Below are positions 49,873-58,013 of a stretch of DNA of 64,000 bases, in pieces (within the stretch, counting starts at the first letter, position 1; each line of letters opens with the position of its first letter). The stretch is from Leeuwenhoekiella sp. MAR_2009_132 (GTDB lineage: Bacteria > Bacteroidota > Bacteroidia > Flavobacteriales > Flavobacteriaceae). The translations under genes were made by a program, and so were the position numbers. A model generated the notes under the pieces. It searched no databases, was not told the DNA's origin, and saw nothing but the letters and a program-made list of their open reading frames with translations. Location of the stretch: the NCBI RefSeq assembly GCF_000687915.1, contig NZ_JHZY01000004.1, positions 1,746,001-1,810,000 of the forward strand, read 5' to 3'.

Positions 49873-51279
49873 CTAATCTGATGTTATGGTTATATTATCG
49901 AGTTGATATGTACCGTCAAAAGCATCTTTTGTACTTCCTATATATTTAAAAGCTACATAACCTGTAGAGCCCTCTGCACAGGAAAGGTTTACTATACCCG
50001 AACTGTACCAGTCTCCAAAAAAATCCTGATCTCGTATAACAAATGCATCATCTAAAACTAACCAGTTTGCTTGTGTAATTGTTGCTTGCTCCCCGTCCCA
50101 GTCTGAGCTGAAAAGTACTTCGAGATCACTGCCATCTGCAAAACTATTGCTGGTTTCAAAACGTATTTTTACATTAGAATTAGTTTGTAAATCTATTGGC
50201 GGAGTAATTAACCAACACATAGTAAGGGCGTCACCAGATTGATAGGAGTCTATGCGGGCAGAAACTCCTTGAGAGGCATTTGTACCGGTTGCAGTATAAG
50301 CCTCCCAAAACTGATTGCCGTATTCATTAAAATTGGTCCAGCCATTACCAGTAATGGGTTGATTGCGCGTTTGTGCACTAAAATCATCCTGAAACAAAAT
50401 CTGAACTCCTTCAGCATCTGCTAGACCACATTTGAGTTCGTTAGGATCACATCTATTTCCTGTATCAAAAGAAATATCTTCGAGTGTATTTAAGCGTAGA
50501 ATATAAAAATCATCATAAAAATCCCGACTTAAAATCCCCTGTATACTTCCACCTCCTAAGGGAAGTTCAACAGCTTTAAAACCGGCAAAAGTACTGGTAC
50601 TTACTAAGGTTCTCCCACGTGCGTCACAGGTTTCTAAGATGCGAATGCCGTCAAACTCATCTGTAGCCTCACCGGCAAAGGTCTTGCGGGTAGTACCTAA
50701 AATTTCGTTACGGTTAAATTGCGCACTGGGCAAGCTTATTAATAAATTTTCGGTGTCGTCAGAGAAGTCTGCGATGGTAATAGGTAAGGGGACGAGTGTG
50801 GCTATTTCGTTGCTTCTGGTAATGTGATTTGCAATGAGCGAGGTAGGGATTTCGGTGATAGAATTACCATCTCTGATTCCTAACTGTACAATGCCATTTT
50901 CTGTAGTTGCTGAAAGTCCGTTGAGATTTACGTAAATTTTTCTGCCTAATTCATAATAGGTGTAAATTGCATTTTGATTAAGCTGAATGGTGATTCCACT
51001 TGTGGGATTTTCGGGTTTGTCCTGAACAACTACTTCTCTAAAAAAATTACCGGCAACATCACTACTTATGACATAGCCTACAAAATAGGTATCTGTATCT
51101 CTAAAGGTGACAATGCCCTCTGTACTTTGAGCAAGTATATTTTTAACCGAAACTAAAGGTACTTCTGTGCCAATAAGTTCGGGATCAATTGCAGACGTTT
51201 CGGGGATTTCAAATTCAGAATCTACGCAAGAAATGAATACAAGTATAATCAAGACTGTAAAATAGTTAAGATGTCTCAT
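49873..51279 (-). CDS. DUF5689 surface lipoprotein with choice-of-anchor J-like C-terminal domain
   Basis: A 468-residue lipoprotein (VFISC, Cys at residue 18). Residues ~40-260 form the DUF5689 region (VSVKNILAQSTEGIVTF ... YFVGYVISSDVAGNFFREV ... YYELGRKIYVNLNGLS), an OB-like/beta domain common in Bacteroidota. Residues ~290-468 form a beta-sandwich similar to choice-of-anchor J domains (LFQDDFSAQTR ... GWTNF ... ITPPIDL ... YQLDNITI). It is 40 bases downstream of the TonB-dependent receptor and in the same direction, so it may act as its surface substrate-binding partner. Confidence 0.88.
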   Translation of the reverse strand: MRHLNYFTVLIILVFISCVDSEFEIPETSAIDPELIGTEVPLVSVKNILAQSTEGIVTFRDTDTYFVGYVISSDVAGNFFREVVVQDKPENPTSGITIQLNQNAIYTYYELGRKIYVNLNGLSATTENGIVQLGIRDGNSITEIPTSLIANHITRSNEIATLVPLPITIADFSDDTENLLISLPSAQFNRNEILGTTRKTFAGEATDEFDGIRILETCDARGRTLVSTSTFAGFKAVELPLGGGSIQGILSRDFYDDFYILRLNTLEDISFDTGNRCDPNELKCGLADAEGVQILFQDDFSAQTRNQPITGNGWTNFNEYGNQFWEAYTATGTNASQGVSARIDSYQSGDALTMCWLITPPIDLQTNSNVKIRFETSNSFADGSDLEVLFSSDWDGEQATITQANWLVLDDAFVIRDQDFFGDWYSSGIVNLSCAEGSTGYVAFKYIGSTKDAFDGTYQLDNITITSD

Positions 51280-51294
51280 AAGGTTTTTGTTTTA

Positions 51295-51310
51295 CGCTTC
51301 CGCGGAAGCG
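51295..51310. repeat. 16-bp perfect palindrome between the receptor and DUF5689 genes
   Basis: cgcttccgcggaagcg is its own reverse complement and occupies the middle of the 40-base gap between two co-directional genes. It is much more GC-rich than its surroundings. It could be an interspersed palindromic element, a protein site or an mRNA hairpin. Confidence 0.6.
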
Positions 51311-51319
51311 CTAAATTCT

Positions 51320-54160
51320 TTAAAAGCGTACATAGAGATTTGCATAAATAGTTGCGCCATAACCTAGAAAATAGCGGTTTCCAAAGAGGGGCTGCTCTCG
51401 TTCTTTTTCTTCTTGTAAACCCCTGTAGTCGGCGATACGTGAATCTTCAAAACCACCGGTCTTGTATTTAGTATTTAGCGCATTATTAATAGTTGCAAAA
51501 AAGCCAATTGAACGCCCTTTTACTAGCCAGGATTTACCACCTACAATATTTAGCAAATAATACGAGCCTATTTTTTCCTGAATGAGTAGGTCTCTCGCAA
51601 TTGCAGGATCAAAATCATTAAACGGGAGACCGTCATAATCTGTAGAAAATGCTCCTGATCTGCGTAGGTTACTCACATCTATATATGCATTTGAAAATCT
51701 GTTAATGCTTGCGCCAAGCCACCAGAAATCGGGATCTCTGTAGTCAAAACCAAGTTGTATGGCTTGCTCTGGGCCACCAGATACGTGGTAATTCTTGAGT
51801 TTTACTGTGCCGTCGCCAAATGTAATTTTGTTATTTGCGAGTGTTGTTGTGTAATAAACATCTGGGTTGTTTGTAAATGTATTTTGAGATAGGGCAGCAG
51901 CTGTTTTAAAGGTTAGAGTGGGTAGGATTTTATATTCAATACCCAGTTCAAGACCTATATTTCTTCTCGAAATATTAGTAGTTACTTCCTGAACCAGTGC
52001 ATTGCCTTGCTCAATTAAGGGGCTTTGTAGTGACTGTGTATAGAAAAATGAAAGTTCGCTTCCGTTAGCAAAATCAAGATAATAACCGGTGAGTTTTGCT
52101 TTGAGTAATGCACTGCGATAGACATAACTTGCATCAAGGTTGAGAAGTTTCTCTGCGGAAGCATCTTCTATTACAGCATTGTTTTGTCGTGAATTTGTAA
52201 ATACTGTGTTAGATGGAAGTTCAAGTGATTGTAAACCTGCATTGAAAAGCGCAAAATGCTTTCCTGAAAATTTATAGGTAAATCCACCTTTTAAGCCATA
52301 GGTTGTAAAGTTAATCTCCGAACTTTTGCCTAAAGATGCCTCGCCGGGATAATAGCCATTTTCATACAACCCATTACGTTGATAGTTTACCGTGCCTGCC
52401 TGTAATGCAGTATAAAAATCAATGTGTTTAAAAGTGGCCTGTAGTTGTGTAAATCCAGATGCTTTAAATGCAGAAATATCAAAATTGTATTTGTAGCGAT
52501 CTCCTTCCCGTACAATTCGATTCCTGTTATTTAAGTCGGTTTGTGCGAGGTTACCTCCTGTAGAAGCATCATCTTCAGCAAAATTATCTATATCAAGCCA
52601 GGTGTTTCCACCTAATAAATCTTCTAGTTGTGCATAGTTTGAACTTTTGAGTGTTGAAACAGAGGCACCTGCTGTAAGCTTAAAATGTTCAGAAAAATTA
52701 CTATTTAAGATACTTGACGCCTGTACAAAGCTGTCTTTATTTACATCATTTTGTACAGCATAAATACTGTTTAAACCGGCATTTGTAGCAATCGTATTTG
52801 CAGCATACAATTGAGACCAGTCTAGCTGGCCATCGTTTGTAAATGCTTCTTGAGCGAGATAGGCATTTTGATAATTTGCAGCCGTAGGATTGGGAAATCT
52901 AAGAAAGTAGCTGGGTAAATTTTGATAGTAATTGGGTGCAGGGTTGCGGGCCCCGCCTATAAAACTTTCCTGACCTTCAGAGCTCGTGATTAGCGTACTT
53001 CCTGTATAATCAATACGTGAATTTTTAGTTGTTCCACGTTGATAAGCGAGATTTGTGCTTAATGTAGTTTTATCGCTTAGAGACCATTCATGACTTAAAA
53101 TAAAAATAGGTTCCTCAATCTCACGCATACGGGAATTTCTAATTTTTCCGTTTTGTAATCCCCAGTTAGGGTTGTAGTCGTTACCTTTTAAATCAATTAC
53201 CTCTTGGGTAAGGGCAGTACTTCTTCCTCTACGGTTAGGTGTATAAAAAGCAACCAGATTTATGCGGTGATTTTGAGTTAGTTTCTTTTCAATACTTAAA
53301 AATATCGAGTTAGCTTCATACGAAGTTCCTTTTATAGCTCCCTTGGCACCAAATCTTCTGGAGCCTAAAATTGTAAATGCCCAACCCTTTGTACTTAATC
53401 CGCTGCTGTAGCTCCCCATAACTCTGCCGGTGTAGGTTCGGTTTGCATAAGCATAAGATACTCGCCCACCGCGTCTGTATTGGGAAGCATGCATATTAAA
53501 ATGAAGTACACCTGCGGGAGCGCCAAAACTATATTCACTAGGTTGAATACCTAAACTAAATTCTCTGTTGCGCATCACGTCATTAAGACCTCCCCAGTTA
53601 CCCCACTGTGGTCTGCCGGTATTTATCTTATTTAATTCTATGCCATTGATAAGAACCTTACTGTATTTACTATCGAGACCACGCGGTCGAAAAAATGTTG
53701 AACTAAAGTCATAAGCAGCAGCGTTGCTAAAAGCATCATTGGTAGCACCTAAAAGTCCTGAAATAATATTGTCTTGTTGCTCTTCATCGCTGTTGAGTTC
53801 AGTTTCTGTTAGACTTATACGATCTAGTTCTTCATTTAGTTCTTTAAGATCAATTTCTAAAGGAATATAAAACAGGTTAAGTTCTTTACCTCCTTCTAGC
53901 GTTATAGGTAGTATAAGTGTTTTATATCCTGCTTTACTAAGAACTAATTGTTGCTTCCCGTCTAGCGTTACACCTTCTAATATAAACGCACCATCGCCCG
54001 TAGTCGTAATACTGAATTTAGAATTTTTTAAAGTCACGAGAACTTCCGGAATACTGGTCGCTGTAGTTGCATCTCTAACGTTTCCATATATGGTATATTC
54101 TTGAGAAGATAATTTATACCCGTAAATAACTAATAAATAGACAAATACTAATGTTCGCAA
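51320..54160 (-). CDS. TonB-dependent outer membrane receptor with carboxypeptidase-like N-domain
   Basis: A 946-residue protein with a signal peptide (cleavage near KLSSQ), a carboxypeptidase-regulatory-like domain at residues ~24-100 (YTIYGNVRDATTATSIPEVL), a plug with FRPRGLDSKYSKVLINGIEL, and a beta barrel ending in YANLYVRF. It lacks the SusC signatures. The start is TTG at 54160: an in-frame TAA lies two codons upstream and the next Met in frame is far inside the protein, so TTG is the only start that keeps the signal peptide. It is co-directional with the DUF5689 gene and divergent from an exported EEP nuclease, suggesting uptake of nuclease products. Confidence 0.92.
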   Translation of the reverse strand: MRTLVFVYLLVIYGYKLSSQEYTIYGNVRDATTATSIPEVLVTLKNSKFSITTTGDGAFILEGVTLDGKQQLVLSKAGYKTLILPITLEGGKELNLFYIPLEIDLKELNEELDRISLTETELNSDEEQQDNIISGLLGATNDAFSNAAAYDFSSTFFRPRGLDSKYSKVLINGIELNKINTGRPQWGNWGGLNDVMRNREFSLGIQPSEYSFGAPAGVLHFNMHASQYRRGGRVSYAYANRTYTGRVMGSYSSGLSTKGWAFTILGSRRFGAKGAIKGTSYEANSIFLSIEKKLTQNHRINLVAFYTPNRRGRSTALTQEVIDLKGNDYNPNWGLQNGKIRNSRMREIEEPIFILSHEWSLSDKTTLSTNLAYQRGTTKNSRIDYTGSTLITSSEGQESFIGGARNPAPNYYQNLPSYFLRFPNPTAANYQNAYLAQEAFTNDGQLDWSQLYAANTIATNAGLNSIYAVQNDVNKDSFVQASSILNSNFSEHFKLTAGASVSTLKSSNYAQLEDLLGGNTWLDIDNFAEDDASTGGNLAQTDLNNRNRIVREGDRYKYNFDISAFKASGFTQLQATFKHIDFYTALQAGTVNYQRNGLYENGYYPGEASLGKSSEINFTTYGLKGGFTYKFSGKHFALFNAGLQSLELPSNTVFTNSRQNNAVIEDASAEKLLNLDASYVYRSALLKAKLTGYYLDFANGSELSFFYTQSLQSPLIEQGNALVQEVTTNISRRNIGLELGIEYKILPTLTFKTAAALSQNTFTNNPDVYYTTTLANNKITFGDGTVKLKNYHVSGGPEQAIQLGFDYRDPDFWWLGASINRFSNAYIDVSNLRRSGAFSTDYDGLPFNDFDPAIARDLLIQEKIGSYYLLNIVGGKSWLVKGRSIGFFATINNALNTKYKTGGFEDSRIADYRGLQEEKEREQPLFGNRYFLGYGATIYANLYVRF

Positions 54161-54245
54161 TTTTTAAAAAGCACATATTTATGTCGCGCCGGTAAACCTA
54201 ATATATTAATTAATTATATCTTAATGTCTTGATAATAGATGTGTT

Positions 54246-55307
54246 ATGCAAAAAATTCGATTAAAAGTAATAATTACGGTATTCTGTCTTTGTTCAATTA
54301 TTAATTATGCCCAAAAAGCTCGTGATTATCAATTAGTAACTGTTGCATTTTATAATCTTGAAAACTTATTTGATACCATAAACGATCCTGTGACATTTGA
54401 TGATGATCGTACTCCAGAGGGTAAAGATCGCTGGACATTAGCTATTTATCATGATAAATTGGGTAAAATGGCTGAGGTTATTAAACAGATAGGTCCTGAC
54501 AATTCTAAAATGCCACCTGTGATATTAGGCGTATCAGAAATAGAAAACCGAAAAGTTTTAGAAGATTTAGTAGTTCAGTCGTCACTTTTACCCTGGGATT
54601 ATGGCATTGTACATTATGACTCTCCCGATCGTAGGGGTGTAGATACAGGACTTCTATACCAAAAGAAATATTTTCAACCTATAAGCAGTAGTGCGCACGA
54701 ACTCTTGCTTTATGATCCAGAAAACAATAATGAACGTATTTACACGCGTGATCAATTACTGGTAACAGGTTTACTCGCGGGTGAAAAAGTTCATATTATC
54801 GTAAATCACTGGCCTTCGAGAAGTGGAGGAGAGGCCAGGTCACAACCCAGGCGAGAAGCTGCAGCTTATTTAAATAAGAAAATTATAGATTCTATACGTT
54901 CTAAAGAACCCTATGCGAAGATTATTACAATGGGCGATTTAAATGATGATCCAAAAAATAGCAGTGTAAAATCTATTTTAGGAGCTAAAGGAAGTTTAAA
55001 AAAATTAGGATTGCAGGATCTTTATAACCCTATGGAGGCTTTTGCTAAAAAGGGATTGGGTACGCTTGCGTATCGGGATGGGTGGAATCTCTTTGATCAA
55101 ATAATACTTACTTCGGCCTGGTTTTCTAAAGACTATGGGTCATTCCAGTTTTATAAAGCCGGAATTTTTAATAAGAAATTTTTGCAAACACCTTCAGGTC
55201 CTTACAATGGCTATCCTTTTAGAAGTTTTGCAAACGGAAGTTATACCGGTGGTTACAGCGATCATTTTCCTGTTTATGTTAGCTTAATACGAGAATACGC
55301 TAATTAA
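54246..55307 (+). CDS. Secreted endonuclease/exonuclease/phosphatase (EEP) family protein
   Basis: A 353-residue protein with a signal peptide (MQKIRLKVIITVFCLCSIIN, ending YAQ) and an EEP domain: VAFYNLENLFDTINDP, VSEIENRKVL, NHWPSRSG, MGDLNDDPKNSSVKS and YSDHFPVYVSL. It is a paralogue of the cytoplasmic copy at 47841 and matches it in motif order, but is exported. Such proteins include extracellular DNases and phosphatases. It is divergent from the receptor gene by 85 bases, and its stop overlaps the convergent YihY gene by 4 bases. Confidence 0.9.
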   Translation: MQKIRLKVIITVFCLCSIINYAQKARDYQLVTVAFYNLENLFDTINDPVTFDDDRTPEGKDRWTLAIYHDKLGKMAEVIKQIGPDNSKMPPVILGVSEIENRKVLEDLVVQSSLLPWDYGIVHYDSPDRRGVDTGLLYQKKYFQPISSSAHELLLYDPENNNERIYTRDQLLVTGLLAGEKVHIIVNHWPSRSGGEARSQPRREAAAYLNKKIIDSIRSKEPYAKIITMGDLNDDPKNSSVKSILGAKGSLKKLGLQDLYNPMEAFAKKGLGTLAYRDGWNLFDQIILTSAWFSKDYGSFQFYKAGIFNKKFLQTPSGPYNGYPFRSFANGSYTGGYSDHFPVYVSLIREYAN

Positions 55308-56320
55308 GAATTAGTTTTCTTTTTTTGTGGTGTCTCAGGGTTGTTAATGAGCTTTATGGCATCTTTTTTATCTTGATCCAAGAGCTTTTTTTTTTCATTT
55401 AAAGCGGCGATTACATCTTCATGTGCAAGCTTAGCATGTTTATTGGGTACAATCTTATGTCTTTTAATTAAGGCATATTGAACCGTTATTTGCGCACCAA
55501 AAAATAAAATTAAACAGGTATAATTTACCCATAGAAGTATTAGAACAATTGAAGCTGCGCCACCATAAACTGAAGCGGGATTGCTACTTGTAAAATAATA
55601 ACCTAATAAACTTTCACCTATTAAGAACAATATTGCGGTAATACCTGCTCCCAGTAAGGTCGTTTTATACGTCATAATTACATCAGGCAAAATTTTGAAC
55701 ATTGCAGCAAATAATCCAGTTATAAATATAAACGAGATTAGAAGTCTTAAGATTTCGGCAAAGACTACAGTGATTTCTGGAGCATACTGACTTAGATATT
55801 CAGTAAGTAGATTAAGGCCCAGAGTTACCACAAAAGCAACAAGAAGCATAAAGCCAAGAACCAGCACCATCCCAAAGGCAATAGCACGGTTGATAAGCAT
55901 TCGTTTAAAATTCTGCTTTTTCTCAGTAACATTCCAGATCATATTCATAGTAATCTTCATCTGAAAAAATACTCCAGTAGCACCATAAATAAGGGCCGCT
56001 ATGCTTATGATAAGGGTAATCCAATTGTCATTTTCTAGTGTAACATTACCTATCATATCTTCAATCGCAATTGCTACATCTTTAGATATAAAACGCGCAA
56101 TTTCTGTATGTATGCGTCCTTGAACCGCTTCTGCACCTACAAAATAACTTGCGATAGAGGTAACAATCATTAGTAATGATGGTAGAGAGAAAAGCGTGTA
56201 GTAAGCTATGATAGCACTGCGGGCAAAAGGATCTGTACGGTCCCAGGCAAAATAGGTTTTCTTTAAAAAAGCAAAAAGAAACAACCCCCTTTTTACAATA
56301 GGATTTTTAGGATTATTCAT
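55304..56320 (-). CDS. YihY/BrkB family inner membrane protein
   Basis: A 338-residue protein with about six membrane segments and family motifs: RSAIIAYYTLFSLPSLLMIV near residue 33, YGATGVFFQMKITMNMIWNV near 118, and GGAASIVLILLWVNYTCLIL near 250. The C-terminal 60 residues are cytoplasmic and charged (KKKLLDQDKKDAIKLINNPE). The family was once called ribonuclease BN, which is not correct; its role is unknown. Its start overlaps the end of the upstream lipoprotein gene by 8 bases. Confidence 0.92.
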   Translation of the reverse strand: MNNPKNPIVKRGLFLFAFLKKTYFAWDRTDPFARSAIIAYYTLFSLPSLLMIVTSIASYFVGAEAVQGRIHTEIARFISKDVAIAIEDMIGNVTLENDNWITLIISIAALIYGATGVFFQMKITMNMIWNVTEKKQNFKRMLINRAIAFGMVLVLGFMLLVAFVVTLGLNLLTEYLSQYAPEITVVFAEILRLLISFIFITGLFAAMFKILPDVIMTYKTTLLGAGITAILFLIGESLLGYYFTSSNPASVYGGAASIVLILLWVNYTCLILFFGAQITVQYALIKRHKIVPNKHAKLAHEDVIAALNEKKKLLDQDKKDAIKLINNPETPQKKKTNS

Positions 56321-56762
56321 CTTTTAAAAAGGGTTTTATTACGTAATTGAGATCCTGTACCGCGGTTTTACCCAAGTCTATAGTTTCATTAATTTCTGTG
56401 CTTTTACGTGTAAGTTGTGGGATCACAAAATCTGTATTTGCAGCAGGTAAGGCTTCCTGCGAAATTTCGAATTGTTTTTTGCAGGTAGCTGCTATTTTAG
56501 AATAATCATTGAGCGAGATATTTAATTCAAGATGATATCCCTGATCTTTAATGCCGTCTATAGTATTCTCTGCGGAAGCGGGATCGTAAATTAATTTATT
56601 TGGAGAAATACGGTATGTATTTCCTTCAGTGTCTAAATACGTGTATACCGGCAAATTAGCATCAACATTCTGGGTCAGATTTGTTAATCCTGGTGTAGCA
56701 CCACAGCTCATTAAAAGCATAGTGTTTAGTATAAATATAGAAAACAAGCTGATTCTTTGCAT
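56313..56762 (-). CDS. Small lipoprotein of unknown function (149 aa)
   Basis: The signal peptide ends in LLMSC (Cys at residue 20), followed by GATPGLTNLTQNVDANLPVY and a mixed alpha/beta body without recognised motifs. A segment 'YTYLDTEGNTYRISPNKLIYD' resembles beta strands of a small periplasmic domain. It is cotranscribed with the YihY gene, overlapping by 8 bases. I do not recognise a family. Confidence 0.75.
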   Translation of the reverse strand: MQRISLFSIFILNTMLLMSCGATPGLTNLTQNVDANLPVYTYLDTEGNTYRISPNKLIYDPASAENTIDGIKDQGYHLELNISLNDYSKIAATCKKQFEISQEALPAANTDFVIPQLTRKSTEINETIDLGKTAVQDLNYVIKPFLKDE

Positions 56763-56866
56763 AACTTGGTCTTTTTTGAAAAATTTAAATTACGAAAGCT
56801 GCAATTTTTGTTATTTCTGTTTAGGCTTAGTTTAACGTTTTACTCATCAACTTTCAGAAATAGTTG

Positions 56867-56874
56867 TAGTTTTG
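56867..56874 (+). promoter_or_regulatory. Candidate -7 element for the HupE/UreJ-like gene
   Basis: TAGTTTTG matches TAnnTTTG, 28 bases ahead of the ATG at 56903. No TTG at the usual spacing was found. Confidence 0.4.
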
Positions 56875-56902
56875 AGTAAATACAAAATTATCCCCTTCCC
56901 TT

Positions 56903-57487
56903 ATGTCAGATTTTTGGTTTTATTTTAATATAGGTCTTGAACATGTACTAGACTATAAAGCTTACGATCACGTATTATTTCTAATTGTTCTTACTGTACC
57001 CTACATATTTAGTGATTGGCGTCGTGTTTTGCTACTTGTTACGCTGTTTACCTTAGGACATACCATTTCTTTATTATTAGCCGTCTATGGAGTTGTTAAA
57101 GTAGATCGTGGCTTTATTGAATTTTTAATACCCGTAACCATTTTTATTACTGCTTTGTACAATGTGTTTACAGCAGGTAAAGGAGCTAAAAAAGATAAGT
57201 TAGGAGTTTTGTTAATCACCGCATTATTTTTCGGTCTTATACACGGTCTGGGATTCTCTTCATTTTTTAAATCATTAACGGCACACTTATCAAGTAGATT
57301 ATTACCGTTAGCAGAATTTGCTCTGGGTATAGAATGTGCACAGATAATTATCGTCTTAATTGTCTTAATTATAGGGTTTATTTGTCAAACTATTTTTAGA
57401 TTTTCTCGCAGAGATTGGATGATGTTTATTTCTGCTGTAGTAATAGGTATGGTAATCCCAATGCTTATAGCAAATTATCCGTGGTAA
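56903..57487 (+). CDS. HupE/UreJ family membrane protein
   Basis: A 194-residue protein with about six hydrophobic segments and the family pattern: FNIGLEHVLDYKAYDHVLFL at the start and LFTLGHTISLLLA near residue 50, plus FFGLIHGLGFSS near 110. Conserved His residues in these motifs (GLEH, AYDH, LGHT, LIHGLG) suggest metal binding; related proteins are nickel permeases or hydrogenase/urease accessory proteins. No urease or hydrogenase genes are nearby, so the metal is uncertain. Confidence 0.88.
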   Translation: MSDFWFYFNIGLEHVLDYKAYDHVLFLIVLTVPYIFSDWRRVLLLVTLFTLGHTISLLLAVYGVVKVDRGFIEFLIPVTIFITALYNVFTAGKGAKKDKLGVLLITALFFGLIHGLGFSSFFKSLTAHLSSRLLPLAEFALGIECAQIIIVLIVLIIGFICQTIFRFSRRDWMMFISAVVIGMVIPMLIANYPW

Positions 57488-57572
57488 AGTGTTTTTTTAC
57501 AGATTATAAGCGGTGTAAGTTTTTTATCTTCGCTCACCATTAACTGCCTTCAAATGTTTAGTAAGCTAACAT

Positions 57573-58013
57573 ATGTCTTCAATATCTTCAGATAAACAAC
57601 TTACTTATGATATTGCTTATTTGCGAATGGCTCGTGAATGGGCAAAACTTTCTTACTGTAAAAGAAAACAAGTGGGAGCGCTTATCGTTAAAGATAAGAT
57701 GATAATATCAGACGGCTATAACGGTACACCTACGGGATTTGAGAATGTCTGCGAAGATGATGAAGGGTATACTAAGTGGTATGTGCTTCATGCAGAAGCA
57801 AATGCAATTTTGAAAGTAGCCTCTTCTACACAGGCTTGTGCAGGAGCGACACTATACATCACGCTTTCTCCGTGTACAGAATGTAGTAAACTAATTCATC
57901 AGGCAGGTATTACGCGCGTGGTGTATCATATGGGATATAAAGATCCTAGTGGACTCGATTTTTTAGTGCGGGCAGGTGTTGAGGTAGAGTGTATAGAAAA
58001 TATTGAAGAATAA
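57573..58013 (+). CDS. Deoxycytidylate (dCMP) deaminase
   Basis: A 146-residue zinc deaminase. The zinc ligands are His73 in HAEANAIL and Cys101 and Cys104 in PCTECSKL, with Glu75 as proton shuttle. KRKQVGALIVKD and SDGYNGTPTGFEN near residues 31-58 are typical of dCMP deaminase rather than cytidine deaminase. It makes dUMP for thymidylate synthesis. Its stop overlaps the start of the S41 peptidase gene by one base (TAATG). Confidence 0.93.
   Translation: MSSISSDKQLTYDIAYLRMAREWAKLSYCKRKQVGALIVKDKMIISDGYNGTPTGFENVCEDDEGYTKWYVLHAEANAILKVASSTQACAGATLYITLSPCTECSKLIHQAGITRVVYHMGYKDPSGLDFLVRAGVEVECIENIEE

Noticed and set aside
55304..56320. Ribonuclease BN function for the YihY-type protein
   Set aside because: That name came from an early misassignment; the protein is a polytopic membrane protein without nuclease motifs.
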